From NCBI RefSeq assembly GCF_017302275.1, contig NZ_JAFLDR010000039.1, positions 1-40,918 of the forward strand: 40,918 nt of DNA, read 5' to 3'. A program made the translations under genes and the position numbers. This document shows positions 26,124 through 34,780 of this stretch, one piece after another (the stretch's first letter is position 1; each line of letters starts with the position of its first letter). The notes under the pieces were generated by a model that was not told the DNA's origin, searched no databases, and saw nothing but the letters and a program-made list of their open reading frames with translations. The DNA comes from Sulfuritalea sp. Lineage in GTDB: Bacteria > Pseudomonadota > Gammaproteobacteria > Burkholderiales > Rhodocyclaceae.

Positions 26124-26894
26124 ATGCCCGCCACCACAGCCGCGATTGCATCCGCCCTCGGGCCGCTCGCCCGCCGCTTCGACGTCGATGTGCTCGACAG
26201 CTGCGCGTCGACCAATGCCGAATTGCTGGCCCGCGCCGAAGCCGGTGCGCCCTCGGGCACCGTGCTCGTCGCCAACGAACAGACGGCGGGACGCGGCCGG
26301 CGTGGCCGCAGCTGGATCTCCAGCCCCGGCGACAGCCTGGCCTTCTCGCTGCTCTGGCGCTTCGCCCCCGGCACCGCGCCGGCCGGGCTTTCGCTGGCGG
26401 TCGGACTCGCCGTCGCCCGGGCGCTTGCAAGAGTCGGCGCTGGTGATACGGCGTTGAAATGGCCCAACGACATCCTCAGGAACCGGCGCAAGCTCGGTGG
26501 CATCCTGGTCGAACTGCTGCCCGGCGCGCCGCATGCCGCCGTGATCGGCATCGGCATCAACCTGCGCCTGCCGGCGGCGATGCCAGCTGATTTGCGCGCC
26601 GCATCCGCGGCGCTCGACCTGCCGGCGACGGACGAAAGCGCGCTGTACGCCGCCCTGCTGACCGAGCTCCTGGCGGCGCTGGAACAGTTCGCCGCCGCCG
26701 GCTTCGCCGCCTTGCGCGACGACTGGATGGCGCGCCATGCCTTCCAGGATGCCCCTGTCCTGCTTTCCACCGACTTTGCCTCGCCGCGCGAGGGTATCTG
26801 CCGCGGCGTCGATGCCGACGGCGCGTTACTGCTCGAATCCGCCGCGGGCATCGAGCGCGTGCTTTCCGGCGAAGTCTCGTTGCGCCCGGCCTGA
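26124..26894 (+). CDS. birA: Biotin--[acetyl-CoA-carboxylase] ligase, catalytic type without repressor domain
   Basis: A 256-aa enzyme that makes biotinyl-AMP and attaches biotin to the carrier protein of acetyl-CoA carboxylase. Landmarks are DSCASTNAELLARAEAG, the biotinyl-AMP loop NEQTAGRGRRGRSWISSPG, ALKWPNDILRNRRKLGGILVE and VIGIGINL. A C-terminal SH3-like domain ends VLSGEVSLRPA. The N-terminal winged helix of bifunctional BirA is absent, so it should not act as a repressor. ATG 26124 is chosen over 26106 because AAGGGG sits 5-6 bp before it. A -10-like TATAGT is at 26073-26078. It contains a 25-bp sequence also found at 37454-37478. Confidence 0.92.
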   Translation: MPATTAAIASALGPLARRFDVDVLDSCASTNAELLARAEAGAPSGTVLVANEQTAGRGRRGRSWISSPGDSLAFSLLWRFAPGTAPAGLSLAVGLAVARALARVGAGDTALKWPNDILRNRRKLGGILVELLPGAPHAAVIGIGINLRLPAAMPADLRAASAALDLPATDESALYAALLTELLAALEQFAAAGFAALRDDWMARHAFQDAPVLLSTDFASPREGICRGVDADGALLLESAAGIERVLSGEVSLRPA

Positions 26895-26903
26895 GAACGT
26901 CGC

Positions 26904-27611
26904 ATGCTGCTCTGCCTCGATGCCGGCAACACCCGCCTCAAGTACGGCCTGCGAGAAGGCGCCGAATGGCGCGTCCAGGGCGCGCTCGATTACGCCGCCT
27001 GCGACGGCCTGGTGCAACTGTTGCCGACTTCCCCGACGCGCATCGTCGCCTGCAATGTCGCCGGCGAGTCTGCGCGAAAGCGGATTGAAACGTTGGCGGC
27101 ACGTCTGCGCATCCCGCTCGACTGGCTGCAAAGCTCGGCGGTCGCCTGCGACGTCAGCAACGGTTATGACAAGCCGCAGCAGCTCGGCGCCGACCGCTGG
27201 GCGGCACTGATCGGCGCTCGCGCGCTGCATGCCGGTGCCTGCGTGGTGGTGGTCGCCGGCACCGCCACCACCATCGACGCGCTCGACGCCCAAGGCCGCT
27301 TTCGCGGCGGCCTGATCCTGCCCGGCTTGGCCCTGATGCGCAGCGCGCTGGCGCGGAACACCGCCGACCTACCCGATGCCAGGGGCCAGTTCCGCCAGTT
27401 GGCGACCAACACCGACGACGCCATCGTCAGCGGTGCGCTGCACGCCACGCTGGGCGCCATCGAGCGCGTCAGGTCGACCCAGCGGCAGGACGTGGCCTGC
27501 CTGCTCTCCGGCGGCGCGGCGGCGGAGTTGGCGCCGCACATGCGACGGCCATTCAGCGTGGTGGACAACCTCGTACTGGAAGGCCTGGCGCGCTTCAGCC
27601 AATCCGCCTGA
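26904..27611 (+). CDS. coaX: Type III pantothenate kinase
   Basis: A 235-aa enzyme that phosphorylates pantothenate, the first step of coenzyme A synthesis. It belongs to the ASKHA fold. LDAGNTRLKYGL (residues 4-15) is the first phosphate loop, QQLGADRWAALIGAR contains the catalytic Asp, and VVVAGTATTIDAL and GGLILPGLALMRSALARNTA are typical. It starts 9 bp after birA; the birA-coaX pair is a standard arrangement in this group. Its length is normal for the short type III enzymes. Confidence 0.92.
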   Translation: MLLCLDAGNTRLKYGLREGAEWRVQGALDYAACDGLVQLLPTSPTRIVACNVAGESARKRIETLAARLRIPLDWLQSSAVACDVSNGYDKPQQLGADRWAALIGARALHAGACVVVVAGTATTIDALDAQGRFRGGLILPGLALMRSALARNTADLPDARGQFRQLATNTDDAIVSGALHATLGAIERVRSTQRQDVACLLSGGAAAELAPHMRRPFSVVDNLVLEGLARFSQSA

Positions 27612-27644
27612 GTACACTCGACCTATTCTCTGGAGATACCTGCG

Positions 27645-29267
27645 TTGGCTTTGAAATCGATCAAGGCGTGGGCCGTAGCGCTGCTTTCCGGCCTGGCGCT
27701 GCTCTGCGTCGCCACCGCGGCCTGCGCCGCCGGAGCTGCTTACGGTGAAGAATTTCCGCTCGTCATCGGTGGCCGCGACATCCACGTCTTCCGCGCGCCG
27801 ATCGGCACGTTCACCGCGGCCGAACGCGCCGAAGCGGCGCGCAAGCGCACCGAGCGCGCCTTCGCCAAGCCCGGTGCAGGCTGGACCTCGATAAAGCCCA
27901 CCCCGTTGGGCGTGGAAGTGCGCCTGGACGACGACGTCCTGTTCCTCGTGGTTCCCGGCGACGTGCGCACGGAGGCGGGCGAGTCCGCGGAAGACATTGC
28001 CAACCTGGCCTCGCGGGCGGTGCAGAAGGCATGGAGCGAAGCGCGCGAACGCGATGACCCGCGTGCGCGCCTGGATGGCTTGCTCAAGCTGGCATTGGCC
28101 ACCGTCCTTTTGCTGCTGGCGCTGGTCGCCACGCTGAAACTGTCCACCCGCTTGCGCCGGCTGCTCGTCGCCGTCCTGCGCCGACGCCTCGAAGCGCTGC
28201 CCGCCACTTACTGGGGCCAACGCATGTCCGGCTCGCTGCCCGGCATCGCCTCGCGCCTCGCGCTGCTGCTGACCTGGCTGCTGGTGATGGCCATGGCCTA
28301 TTCCTACCTGACGTACGCCCTGGCCCAGTTCGCGCTGACGCGCCCCGCCAGCGAGACCATGTCCGGATCCATCGTCAGCCTGACGATGCAGGCCATGGCG
28401 GCGGTGGTCGAGTCGCTGCCGGGCATTTTTGTCGCGGTGGCGATCTTCCTTCTGGCCTGGGTCGCCACCCGCATCTCGTCCGAGTTCTTCGACAGCATCG
28501 AGGCGCGGCCGTCCGACAGCGCGATGCTCAACAACCACACCGCGCCGGCGACGCGGCGCATCGTCAACGCCTCGCTGTGGCTGTTCGCCATTGCCATGGC
28601 CTATCCCTACCTGCCGGGCTCCCATACCGAAGCCTTCAAGGGGCTGTCGGTGATCGTCGGCCTGATGGTCTCGATCGGTGCCTCCGGCGTGGTCGGCCAG
28701 ATCGCCAGCGGCGTGATGATCGTCTACACCTATGCGCTGAAGAAGGGCGAGTACGTGCGCATCCAGGACTACGAAGGCACGGTGACCGAGCTCGGCCTGT
28801 TCGTCACGCGCCTGCGCACCGGCCTCGGCGAGGAGATCGCGCTGCCCAATGCCTTCGTCCTGGGCAACGTCACGCGCAACTTCTCGCGCATCGACGGCGA
28901 CCGTGGCTACGTGCTCGACTGCACGTTGACCATCGGTTACGACACGCCCTGGCGCCAGGTGCACGCGCTGCTGCTGGAAGCGGCGGCGGCGATCCCCGAG
29001 ATCCGCAAGACGCCCGCCGCCTACGTGGTGCAAACGGCGCTATCGGACTTCTACGTCGAGTACAAGCTGGTGGTGCATGTGGACACCGACGTGCCGGCCA
29101 CCCGCGCACGTGTCGCCAGCGATCTCCACGCGTCGATCCAGGACGCCTTCAACCGCCACGGCGTGCAGATCATGTCGCCGCACTACATGCTCGATCCGCC
29201 GACGCCGAAGATCGTCGCCGAAAGGGACTGGCGGCCGCCCCCGGCGACGCCGGGAACGAACGCCTGA
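27645..29267 (+). CDS. MscS-family mechanosensitive ion channel with N-terminal periplasmic segment
   Basis: A 540-aa inner-membrane channel. The signal peptide is at residues 1-28 and a periplasmic segment at about 30-145. Membrane helices lie at about 148-170, 205-228, 255-280 and 305-325, followed by the pore-lining helix (VGLMVSIGASGVVGQIASGV, about 338-358). The MscS beta-domain follows (VMIVYTYALKKGEYVRIQDY, GTVTELGLFVTRLRT) and then the cytoplasmic vestibule. The start is TTG at 27645 with GGAGA 8 bp upstream. It would release solutes at hypo-osmotic shock. The following gene uses a TTG start too. Confidence 0.88.
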   Translation: MALKSIKAWAVALLSGLALLCVATAACAAGAAYGEEFPLVIGGRDIHVFRAPIGTFTAAERAEAARKRTERAFAKPGAGWTSIKPTPLGVEVRLDDDVLFLVVPGDVRTEAGESAEDIANLASRAVQKAWSEARERDDPRARLDGLLKLALATVLLLLALVATLKLSTRLRRLLVAVLRRRLEALPATYWGQRMSGSLPGIASRLALLLTWLLVMAMAYSYLTYALAQFALTRPASETMSGSIVSLTMQAMAAVVESLPGIFVAVAIFLLAWVATRISSEFFDSIEARPSDSAMLNNHTAPATRRIVNASLWLFAIAMAYPYLPGSHTEAFKGLSVIVGLMVSIGASGVVGQIASGVMIVYTYALKKGEYVRIQDYEGTVTELGLFVTRLRTGLGEEIALPNAFVLGNVTRNFSRIDGDRGYVLDCTLTIGYDTPWRQVHALLLEAAAAIPEIRKTPAAYVVQTALSDFYVEYKLVVHVDTDVPATRARVASDLHASIQDAFNRHGVQIMSPHYMLDPPTPKIVAERDWRPPPATPGTNA

Positions 29268-29332
29268 GCTCGCCGGGTCCGGCCTGTTATCATCGGCGCC
29301 ACATCGAAAGCTGAGACCCGCGGGGAAACATC

Positions 29333-29908
29333 TTGCGCATTCGCGTCCATCGCACTGACGGAAAGACCGGCAACTATTCCCAGGACGATCATCGGCGCGC
29401 CGTGTTGCTCGCAAAGCGGTTCGATCCGGCAAAGCTGTTCTGCTCGGGACCGATCGTCATCGGCGTGCACAATCCGTTCAGCATCATCCATCCCGACGAA
29501 ATCTGCTGGATAGAGGTCGAAACCGACCTGGTCCTGCCCGGGGCGATGCCGAAGAACATCGAGCGCCTGCGCCGCATTCCCGACGTCGAGAAATACAAGG
29601 AGCTGCTGGCGCGGCAATGGCCCGGCTGGATGCAGTTTCGCAAGGGCAGGAAGGGCGACCCGTTCGAAGCGCTGATTGAACTTTCCCTGCGCAGCGGCGA
29701 ATCGATATATCTGCACGTGGTCGGCGCTGTGGACGACATCAACCTGGTCGAGGAATTCTTCGGCGTGCCGGCGATCACCGCCAGCATTGGCGTCCCCGGC
29801 AATGTGTACATCAATCCGAAGGCGATCGTGCGCGCCCGCATCTACCACAGTCGCGACCAGGTCAGATTCTCCGACGGCTTCTGGATGGCCGAAGCCGACG
29901 ATGTTTGA
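29333..29908 (+). CDS. Conserved-looking hypothetical protein, 191 aa
   Basis: I do not recognise this protein. It is soluble, mixed alpha/beta and without a signal peptide, with motifs such as RIRVHRTDGKTGNYSQDDHR, FCSGPIVIGVHNPFSIIHPD and VDDINLVEEFFGVPA. Base composition and codon use match the housekeeping neighbours, which supports a real gene. The TTG start at 29333 has CGGGGA about 8 bp upstream and gives a well-formed N-terminal strand; no ATG alternative is present nearby. It follows the MscS gene by 65 bp and may be in the same transcript. Confidence 0.6.
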   Translation: MRIRVHRTDGKTGNYSQDDHRRAVLLAKRFDPAKLFCSGPIVIGVHNPFSIIHPDEICWIEVETDLVLPGAMPKNIERLRRIPDVEKYKELLARQWPGWMQFRKGRKGDPFEALIELSLRSGESIYLHVVGAVDDINLVEEFFGVPAITASIGVPGNVYINPKAIVRARIYHSRDQVRFSDGFWMAEADDV

Positions 29909-29945
29909 GTGACCAGCGGATTGGTGACGGGTTGAAGGACTCTGC

Positions 29946-30179
29946 TTGCACGGATCGCCCGAAGTGGCGATCGCGATCGGCGAGCTTTCCGACAACCGCT
30001 TCAGCGGACTGCTGCCGGACGACGATGTGTATGCGATCCGCGTGTACCTGATGCACGTGGGGGCGCCGCGCAATGCGGCAAGCAATCACACCCTGGAAGT
30101 CGGCGCCGGCGGCACGGCGCTGAAGCCTGCTTCCGCCACGACGGACGCCGTGGTGCACGGCAGGCATGGTGCGGCGTAG
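29946..30179 (+). pseudogene. Relic of a lysozyme-inhibitor-like (PliG/PliI-type) periplasmic protein
   Basis: The frame reads [20 protein letters not shown] followed by [20 protein letters not shown] and [12 protein letters not shown]. This resembles the C-terminal end of proteins annotated as g-type lysozyme inhibitor-like, where (D)Y-IRVYLMR-AARRNE-A-YTLE is recurrent; here the Arg pair and Tyr positions have drifted. An in-frame stop lies about 25 bp upstream, so the signal peptide and first half are missing. The only possible start is TTG at 29946. It is best read as a decayed fragment, and the family match is from memory. Confidence 0.4.
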
Positions 30180-30214
30180 CTTCGACGGCGCGGCGACCGT
30201 GGTGCAGGTTTGGG

Positions 30215-30388
30215 GTGACACGGGCCGCAGGGGCCGCATTCTCGTCGTCAAAGGCGAAGCCATGGCGGCGAGCGCTGCTGGCCCACCTGTGCTTCAACCT
30301 GGCGATCGCCGGTCTGTTCCTGGCAAGCCTGGGCTGGGTCGAGCCGCGCCTGCGGGCCTGGCTCAAGGTGGACGCTGGCGCTCAGTAA
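30215..30388 (+). other. Possible small membrane ORF or gene fragment, 57 codons
   Basis: Beginning at GTG 30215, the frame encodes a basic N-terminus, one clear membrane segment ([20 protein letters not shown]) and a tail [13 protein letters not shown]. It is convergent with the Sel1-type gene and overlaps its end by 7 bp. No ribosome-binding site is convincing. It may be a small membrane protein or the C-terminus of a decayed one, consistent with the relic just upstream. Between 29909 and 30381 I see no complete gene. Confidence 0.25.
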
Positions 30389-31035
30389 TCCCGGTTCGAC
30401 AGGCGCGGCGGCGGCTTGTAGCCGAGTTCGGTGGCACGCTTCTCGAAATGCGCGGCCTCGGCGATACGGCCATGGATGTTGTACAGCTCGGCGAGCTCCC
30501 AGCTGGCACGCGCGTGGCCCAGTTTGGCCGCAAAACGCAGCCAGCGCTCCTGGCCGTAGTTACCGGAATAGTCGCCGAATGCGCCCTTGCCAACGGCTTG
30601 TGCAAGCTCGAAGGCTGCCGTCGCATTGCCCCGCGCGGCCTCGGCAAGCCTGGATGCCAGAACCGGATCTTTGCCGCCGGCCTCGAAGAGATCGCCCGAC
30701 AAGCCGACGTCGTACTGGACGCTGAGGGCCCTTGCCGCGCCGTCACCGAGCTTGAGCACGTCCCCGCGCAAGCCGCTGTGGGGGAACTCGTTGGCGAAGG
30801 CGTCGCACAGGGCGACGATCCGACTCGGCCGCCGCGCGGCCCGGATCTCCTGCCAGCGCGCCTGTTCCGTCGCGACGGTGGGCTGGGGCTGGTGGCGCGA
30901 CACGCCGGCGAGCTGGCCGAAAGGCGCGGGAGCGCCACCGGCCGCGGTCGATGCCGCCGCCTCCGCCACGCCCGGCAGCCACAGCGCCGAGCAGCAGAAC
31001 ATTGCGGAAACCCATCGCAGGGCATGCCGGTTCAT
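30382..31035 (-). CDS. Exported Sel1/TPR-like repeat protein
   Basis: A 217-aa protein with a signal peptide (residues 1-26, [16 protein letters not shown]). Its C-terminal half contains two Sel1-like helical repeats: [21 protein letters not shown] (interrupted by [10 protein letters not shown]) and [21 protein letters not shown], ending NRDY. Such solenoids usually mediate protein contacts in the periplasm; no enzyme motif is present. ATG 31035 is preferred over the upstream 31089 start because it places the signal peptide at the N-terminus and has AGGAGG 11 bp upstream. It follows the acyl-CoA dehydrogenase gene on the same strand after 120 bp. Confidence 0.65.
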
Positions 31036-31155
31036 TGACCTGACCACCTCCTGGTGCATGCGGGCCTCGACGCGATGCCCGGACGACAAGCGTCGGGCCG
31101 GCTTGTGTCGTCATGCTACCCAGGGCCGGCCACGGGACGGAGCCGGAACACGTCC

Positions 31156-32322
31156 CTAATTCCGCAGCAATTCCCCGGCAATGATGATCTGCCGCACCTG
31201 GGTGGTACCGGCGCCGATCTCGATCAGCTTGCCGGCGCGGTAGAGGCAATTCACCTCGGTCTCCCACATGAAGCCGTTGCCGCCGTGGATCTGCACGGCG
31301 TGGTCGAGCACCAGCTTCAGCATGTTGCCGGCATGAAGGACGCAGGCCGCGGAGCGTTTGTGGATCTCGCCGCGCCCGGCCTCGTCGGCGGCGGCGACTT
31401 CCTTCAGCAACTGGTAGGAGAAGGCGCGCACCGATTCCAGCGCCGCGTACATGTCGGCCAGCATGCCCTGCACCAGCTGGAAACCGGCGATCGGATGGCC
31501 AAACTGGACGCGGGTTCGCGCATAGTCGAGCGAAAGGTCGAGCGCGCGCTGCGCCAGCCCGATGACATGCCCGCTGAAAAACACCCGCTCGATGTCGAGC
31601 CCGCTCATCACCACCCTGACGCCCTTGTCCTCCCCGCCGACCAGGTTGGCGGCCGGCACGCGGCAATCGTCGAACAGCAGTTCGCCGGTCGGACTGCCGC
31701 GCCAGCCCATCTTCTTCAGGCTCTGCGCGACGGAGAATCCCGGCGTGCCGCGTTCCACGACGAAGGCCGAGATGCCCTGCTGGCCGCGATCGGGCGTCGT
31801 CCTGGCGTAGACCAGAAGCAGGTCGGCCACGGGGCCGTTGGTGATGAACATCTTGCGGCCATTAAGCACGTAGTGGTCGCCGTCCCGGCGTGCCGTGGTC
31901 TTCATCGACCCCAGCGCATCCGAACCGGCGCCCGGCTCGGAGAGGCCCAGGGCGCCGATGCCGGCGAGCATGCGTGGCAGGAAGCGCATCTGCTGTTCTG
32001 CACTGGCATTCCTCACCAGGTTGTTCACGCAGAGGTTCTCGCTGGCGCCCCAGCTCGCAGCGAGCATGTTGTTCCAGTAGGTGAAGGCCTCGCCGATGAA
32101 GAACTGCGCCACGAGGTCGAGACCCGGGCCGCCGAGCGATTCGGGCACGGTAGTGCCGAGCAGGCCGACTTCGCCCATGCGGCGGTACTCGTCGGCCGGA
32201 AACCAGTCCTCGTCGTCCATGCGCCGCAAGAGCGGGTGGTGGCGCTCCCTGGCGTAGCGCCAGGCCATGTCGTAGATCTGCTGGTGCTGTTGTTCGAAAC
32301 CAAAGCTGCGCAAGTCGATCAT
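31156..32322 (-). CDS. Acyl-CoA dehydrogenase, isovaleryl-CoA dehydrogenase-like
   Basis: A 388-aa FAD enzyme that introduces a 2,3-double bond into an acyl-CoA. Signatures are GALGLSEPGAGSDALGSMKT (FAD/substrate), MFITNGPVADLLLVYART, YARTRVQFGHPIAGFQ and QIHGGNGF. The helix motif SGLDIERV carries the probable catalytic Glu at the isovaleryl-CoA dehydrogenase position. The C-terminus LIEIGAGTTQVRQIIIA shows Ala-Gly where medium-chain enzymes carry the catalytic Glu, supporting the branched-chain class. ATG 32322 follows GGGGGGA closely and is preferred over 32334. No other leucine-degradation genes are nearby, so the physiological substrate is uncertain. Confidence 0.88.
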   Translation of the reverse strand: MIDLRSFGFEQQHQQIYDMAWRYARERHHPLLRRMDDEDWFPADEYRRMGEVGLLGTTVPESLGGPGLDLVAQFFIGEAFTYWNNMLAASWGASENLCVNNLVRNASAEQQMRFLPRMLAGIGALGLSEPGAGSDALGSMKTTARRDGDHYVLNGRKMFITNGPVADLLLVYARTTPDRGQQGISAFVVERGTPGFSVAQSLKKMGWRGSPTGELLFDDCRVPAANLVGGEDKGVRVVMSGLDIERVFFSGHVIGLAQRALDLSLDYARTRVQFGHPIAGFQLVQGMLADMYAALESVRAFSYQLLKEVAAADEAGRGEIHKRSAACVLHAGNMLKLVLDHAVQIHGGNGFMWETEVNCLYRAGKLIEIGAGTTQVRQIIIAGELLRN

Positions 32323-32400
32323 GATTCCCCCCATGCGGTTTCCGCGAGCCCGATTTTCACGTGTCGTTCGGCCCGGAAACGCCCGCGTCCGGACGCGTTT

Positions 32401-33126
32401 TCATCGCGCCAGCAGCCACGTGAAGCCGGCGATGCCACCGAGCAGCACCGGCTGGTGCACCATGTAAAAGCTCAGGCTCCAGCGCCCCAGCACCGCCAGT
32501 GGCCGCAACGGCATGGCGACCGGCCCGGCCAGCAGCGCGCGCCGACTGGCCGACAACCATTGTCCTGCGGCCATGCCCCAGAGCATCACGCCGAGCCAGG
32601 GCAGGACGGGCACCCAGTCTTCGGTGACGGGAATGCGCGTGACCAGGCCCACCCAGTTGGCCCAGGGAGTGTCGAAGAACGGGTGCTGCAGCAATCGTGG
32701 CGCCGCCACCATCAGGGCCCCCGCGATCCACAAACCACCCCGCAGCGAGGCGAGCAAACGCGCCAGCACCAGCATCACCGCCATGCCGTGCAGCACCCCG
32801 AAGCTGATCCAGGTCCTGGGAAACATGAGGGCCGAGCCCGCGCTCACCAGCAGCGCACAGCCGGCCACCTGGGCCCAGCGGCGCCAGAAGCGCGGCCAGC
32901 CCTGCCCGCTGTGCAACGCCAGCGCCTGCCCGAGGCCGGCACAGAAAACAAACAGAGTCACGATGGCAGTCCGTTGCGTGGCCCAGAACGGGTCGTGAAG
33001 GAAGGACTGGCGCGGCTCGATGAGTCCGAAGTGGTTGAGGTCGAAACAGAAATGGAACACCACCATCCAGACCATGGCGGCGCCGCGCAGCGCGTCCAGG
33101 CGGTCAGAGCGCAGCGCCGGCTTCAT
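32401..33126 (-). CDS. DUF1624-family membrane protein
   Basis: A 241-aa polytopic membrane protein starting RSDRLDALRGAAMVWMVVFH, the characteristic beginning of DUF1624 / heparan-alpha-glucosaminide N-acetyltransferase-like proteins. HFCFDLNHFG and the closing LSFYMVHQPVLLG are typical. About seven hydrophobic segments follow. Members are presumed membrane acyltransferases acting on envelope sugars; the substrate is unknown. It lies 78 bp before the acyl-CoA dehydrogenase start on the same strand and is divergent from the DUF350 operon, with a 170-bp shared upstream region. Confidence 0.8.
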   Translation of the reverse strand: MKPALRSDRLDALRGAAMVWMVVFHFCFDLNHFGLIEPRQSFLHDPFWATQRTAIVTLFVFCAGLGQALALHSGQGWPRFWRRWAQVAGCALLVSAGSALMFPRTWISFGVLHGMAVMLVLARLLASLRGGLWIAGALMVAAPRLLQHPFFDTPWANWVGLVTRIPVTEDWVPVLPWLGVMLWGMAAGQWLSASRRALLAGPVAMPLRPLAVLGRWSLSFYMVHQPVLLGGIAGFTWLLAR

Positions 33127-33242
33127 CCGGCCGGACCGTGCGCGGGGGGCGCGCCAGCGGCGTCGCGGCAGGCGCCATCAAGTACCAGGTCAATCATGCT
33201 TCCTCCGTCGGCCTTCAAGTCTAGCCGATGAAACCTGGGTAC

Positions 33243-33271
33243 TTGATCGCCCCGGCCCGATGCCGGACAAT
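33243..33271 (+). promoter_or_regulatory. Candidate sigma70 promoter of the DUF350-SPFH-DUF4178 operon
   Basis: TTGATC (33243-33248) and GACAAT (33266-33271), each 4 of 6 consensus, are spaced by exactly 17 bp and end 25 bp before the DUF350 ATG. The match is weak enough that an activator would be expected. Confidence 0.35.
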
Positions 33272-33296
33272 GCCCCATCGTCCGCAGGAGCTTTCC

Positions 33297-33701
33297 ATGC
33301 CCGCCCACTTCCTTGCCACCCTGCCGAACTTCCTCGCCTACCTCGGCGCCGCCTTCGTGCTGCTGGCCGCCTTCGTCGCCATCTACCTCTACGTCACGCC
33401 CTACGACGAGATCGCGCTGATCCGCAACAACAACATGGCCGCGGCGATCTCGCTTTCCGGCGCGGTGCTCGGCTTCGCCATGCCCATCGCCAACGTCATC
33501 GCCCACAGCGACACGCTGGCGGACCTCGCGGTGTGGGGCGTGGTCGCCGGCGCGGTGCAACTGCTGGCCTGGATGGTGGCGCGCGTGGCGCTGCCGAGCC
33601 TCAAGGAAGACATTGCCGCCGGGCGCACGGCACCGGCCACCTTCGTCGCCGCGCTTTCGATCACGGTCGGGCTAATTAACGCCGCATGCATGACGTACTG
33701 A
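33297..33701 (+). CDS. DUF350 membrane protein (YjfL-like)
   Basis: A 134-aa inner-membrane protein with four hydrophobic segments in two repeated halves. VTPYDEIALIRNNNMAAAIS and SGAVLGFAMPIANVIAHS are the DUF350 landmarks. GCAGGAG lies about 6 bp before ATG 33297; the open frame upstream of this is ignored. Function is unknown. DUF350 genes recur beside SPFH, DUF4178 and polyamine-aminopropyltransferase genes, as here, where it is the first gene of the cluster and ends 20 bp before the SPFH gene. Confidence 0.85.
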   Translation: MPAHFLATLPNFLAYLGAAFVLLAAFVAIYLYVTPYDEIALIRNNNMAAAISLSGAVLGFAMPIANVIAHSDTLADLAVWGVVAGAVQLLAWMVARVALPSLKEDIAAGRTAPATFVAALSITVGLINAACMTY

Positions 33702-33721
33702 AAACCAAAAGGGAGACACAC

Positions 33722-34771
33722 ATGGCACTCATGGATTTCATCAAGAAACAGTTCATCGACATCATCCAGTGGACCGAGGACGATGGTGACACCATGGCCT
33801 GGCGCTTTCCCATGGCCGAAATGGAAATCCAGAACGGCGCCAGCCTGACGGTGCGCGAATCGCAGATGGCGGTGTTCGTCAATGAAGGCAAGGTGGCCGA
33901 CGTGTTCGGTCCCGGCATGTACAAGCTGACCACGCAGACGCTGCCGGTGCTGACCTACCTGAAGAACTGGGACAAGCTGTTCGAGTCGCCCTTCAAGTCC
34001 GACGTGTACTTTTTCAGTACGCGCCAGAAGCTCGACCGCAAGTGGGGCACGCCGAACCCGGTGACGATCCGCGACAAGGATTTCGGCATGGTGCGGCTGC
34101 GCGCCTTCGGCATCTACGCCTTCCACCTGGTCGACCCGAAAGCCTTCCACACCACGATCTCCGGCACGCTGGAAAGCTACACGGCCGACCAGCTCGAAGG
34201 CCAGTTGCGCAACACCATCGTCGGCCACATCGCCGATATCTTCGGCGAATCCGGCGTGCCCTTCATCGACATGGCGTCGAACCAGGTCGAGTTCGGCAAT
34301 GCGCTCAAAGCCAAGATGGAGCCGATGTTCGCCAGCTACGGCCTCGCGCTCGACAGCCTCAACGTGCAGAACATCTCGCTGCCCGAGGAACTGCAGGCGA
34401 TGCTCGACAAGCGCATCGGCGTGAACATGATGGGCGGCATGCAGGCCTATACGCAGTTCCAGACGGCGGAGGCAATACCGCTCGCCGCGCAGAACGAGGG
34501 TGGCCTGGCCGGCATTGGCGCTGGCCTCGGCGTCGGGCTCGGCGTTGGTCAGCAGGTCGCGGCTTCGATGGCGCAGTCGCTGAATCCGGCGGCGGGCCCC
34601 GCCGTAGCCCCGGCCGCCGCGGCGCCAGCGCCGACTTCTGCAGCGGCACCGGTTTCCGCCGACGAAATAGTCGCCACCATAGAAAAACTCCACGGCCTGG
34701 TCGGCAAGGGCATGCTGTCGCAAGCCGAGTTCGACGCGAAGAAGGCCGAGCTTTTGAAGAGGCTTGGGTAA
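33722..34771 (+). CDS. SPFH/band-7 domain protein with C-terminal SHOCT domain
   Basis: A 349-aa protein of the SPFH type resembling poxvirus 'virion core protein'-like bacterial proteins (YdjI class). An N-terminal segment MDFIKKQFIDIIQWTEDD precedes a band-7 domain (about 20-225), then a Gly-rich hydrophobic stretch (AGIGAGLGVGLGVG), an Ala/Pro linker, and a SHOCT domain at 318-349 (ADEIVATIEKLHGLVGKGML, then SQAEFDAKKAELLKRLG). SPFH proteins oligomerise on membranes as scaffolds; SHOCT usually mediates oligomerisation or contacts. AGGGAG precedes ATG 33722. It sits between two membrane-protein genes of the same operon. Confidence 0.85.
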   Translation: MALMDFIKKQFIDIIQWTEDDGDTMAWRFPMAEMEIQNGASLTVRESQMAVFVNEGKVADVFGPGMYKLTTQTLPVLTYLKNWDKLFESPFKSDVYFFSTRQKLDRKWGTPNPVTIRDKDFGMVRLRAFGIYAFHLVDPKAFHTTISGTLESYTADQLEGQLRNTIVGHIADIFGESGVPFIDMASNQVEFGNALKAKMEPMFASYGLALDSLNVQNISLPEELQAMLDKRIGVNMMGGMQAYTQFQTAEAIPLAAQNEGGLAGIGAGLGVGLGVGQQVAASMAQSLNPAAGPAVAPAAAAPAPTSAAAPVSADEIVATIEKLHGLVGKGMLSQAEFDAKKAELLKRLG

Positions 34772-34780
34772 GACCCATTG

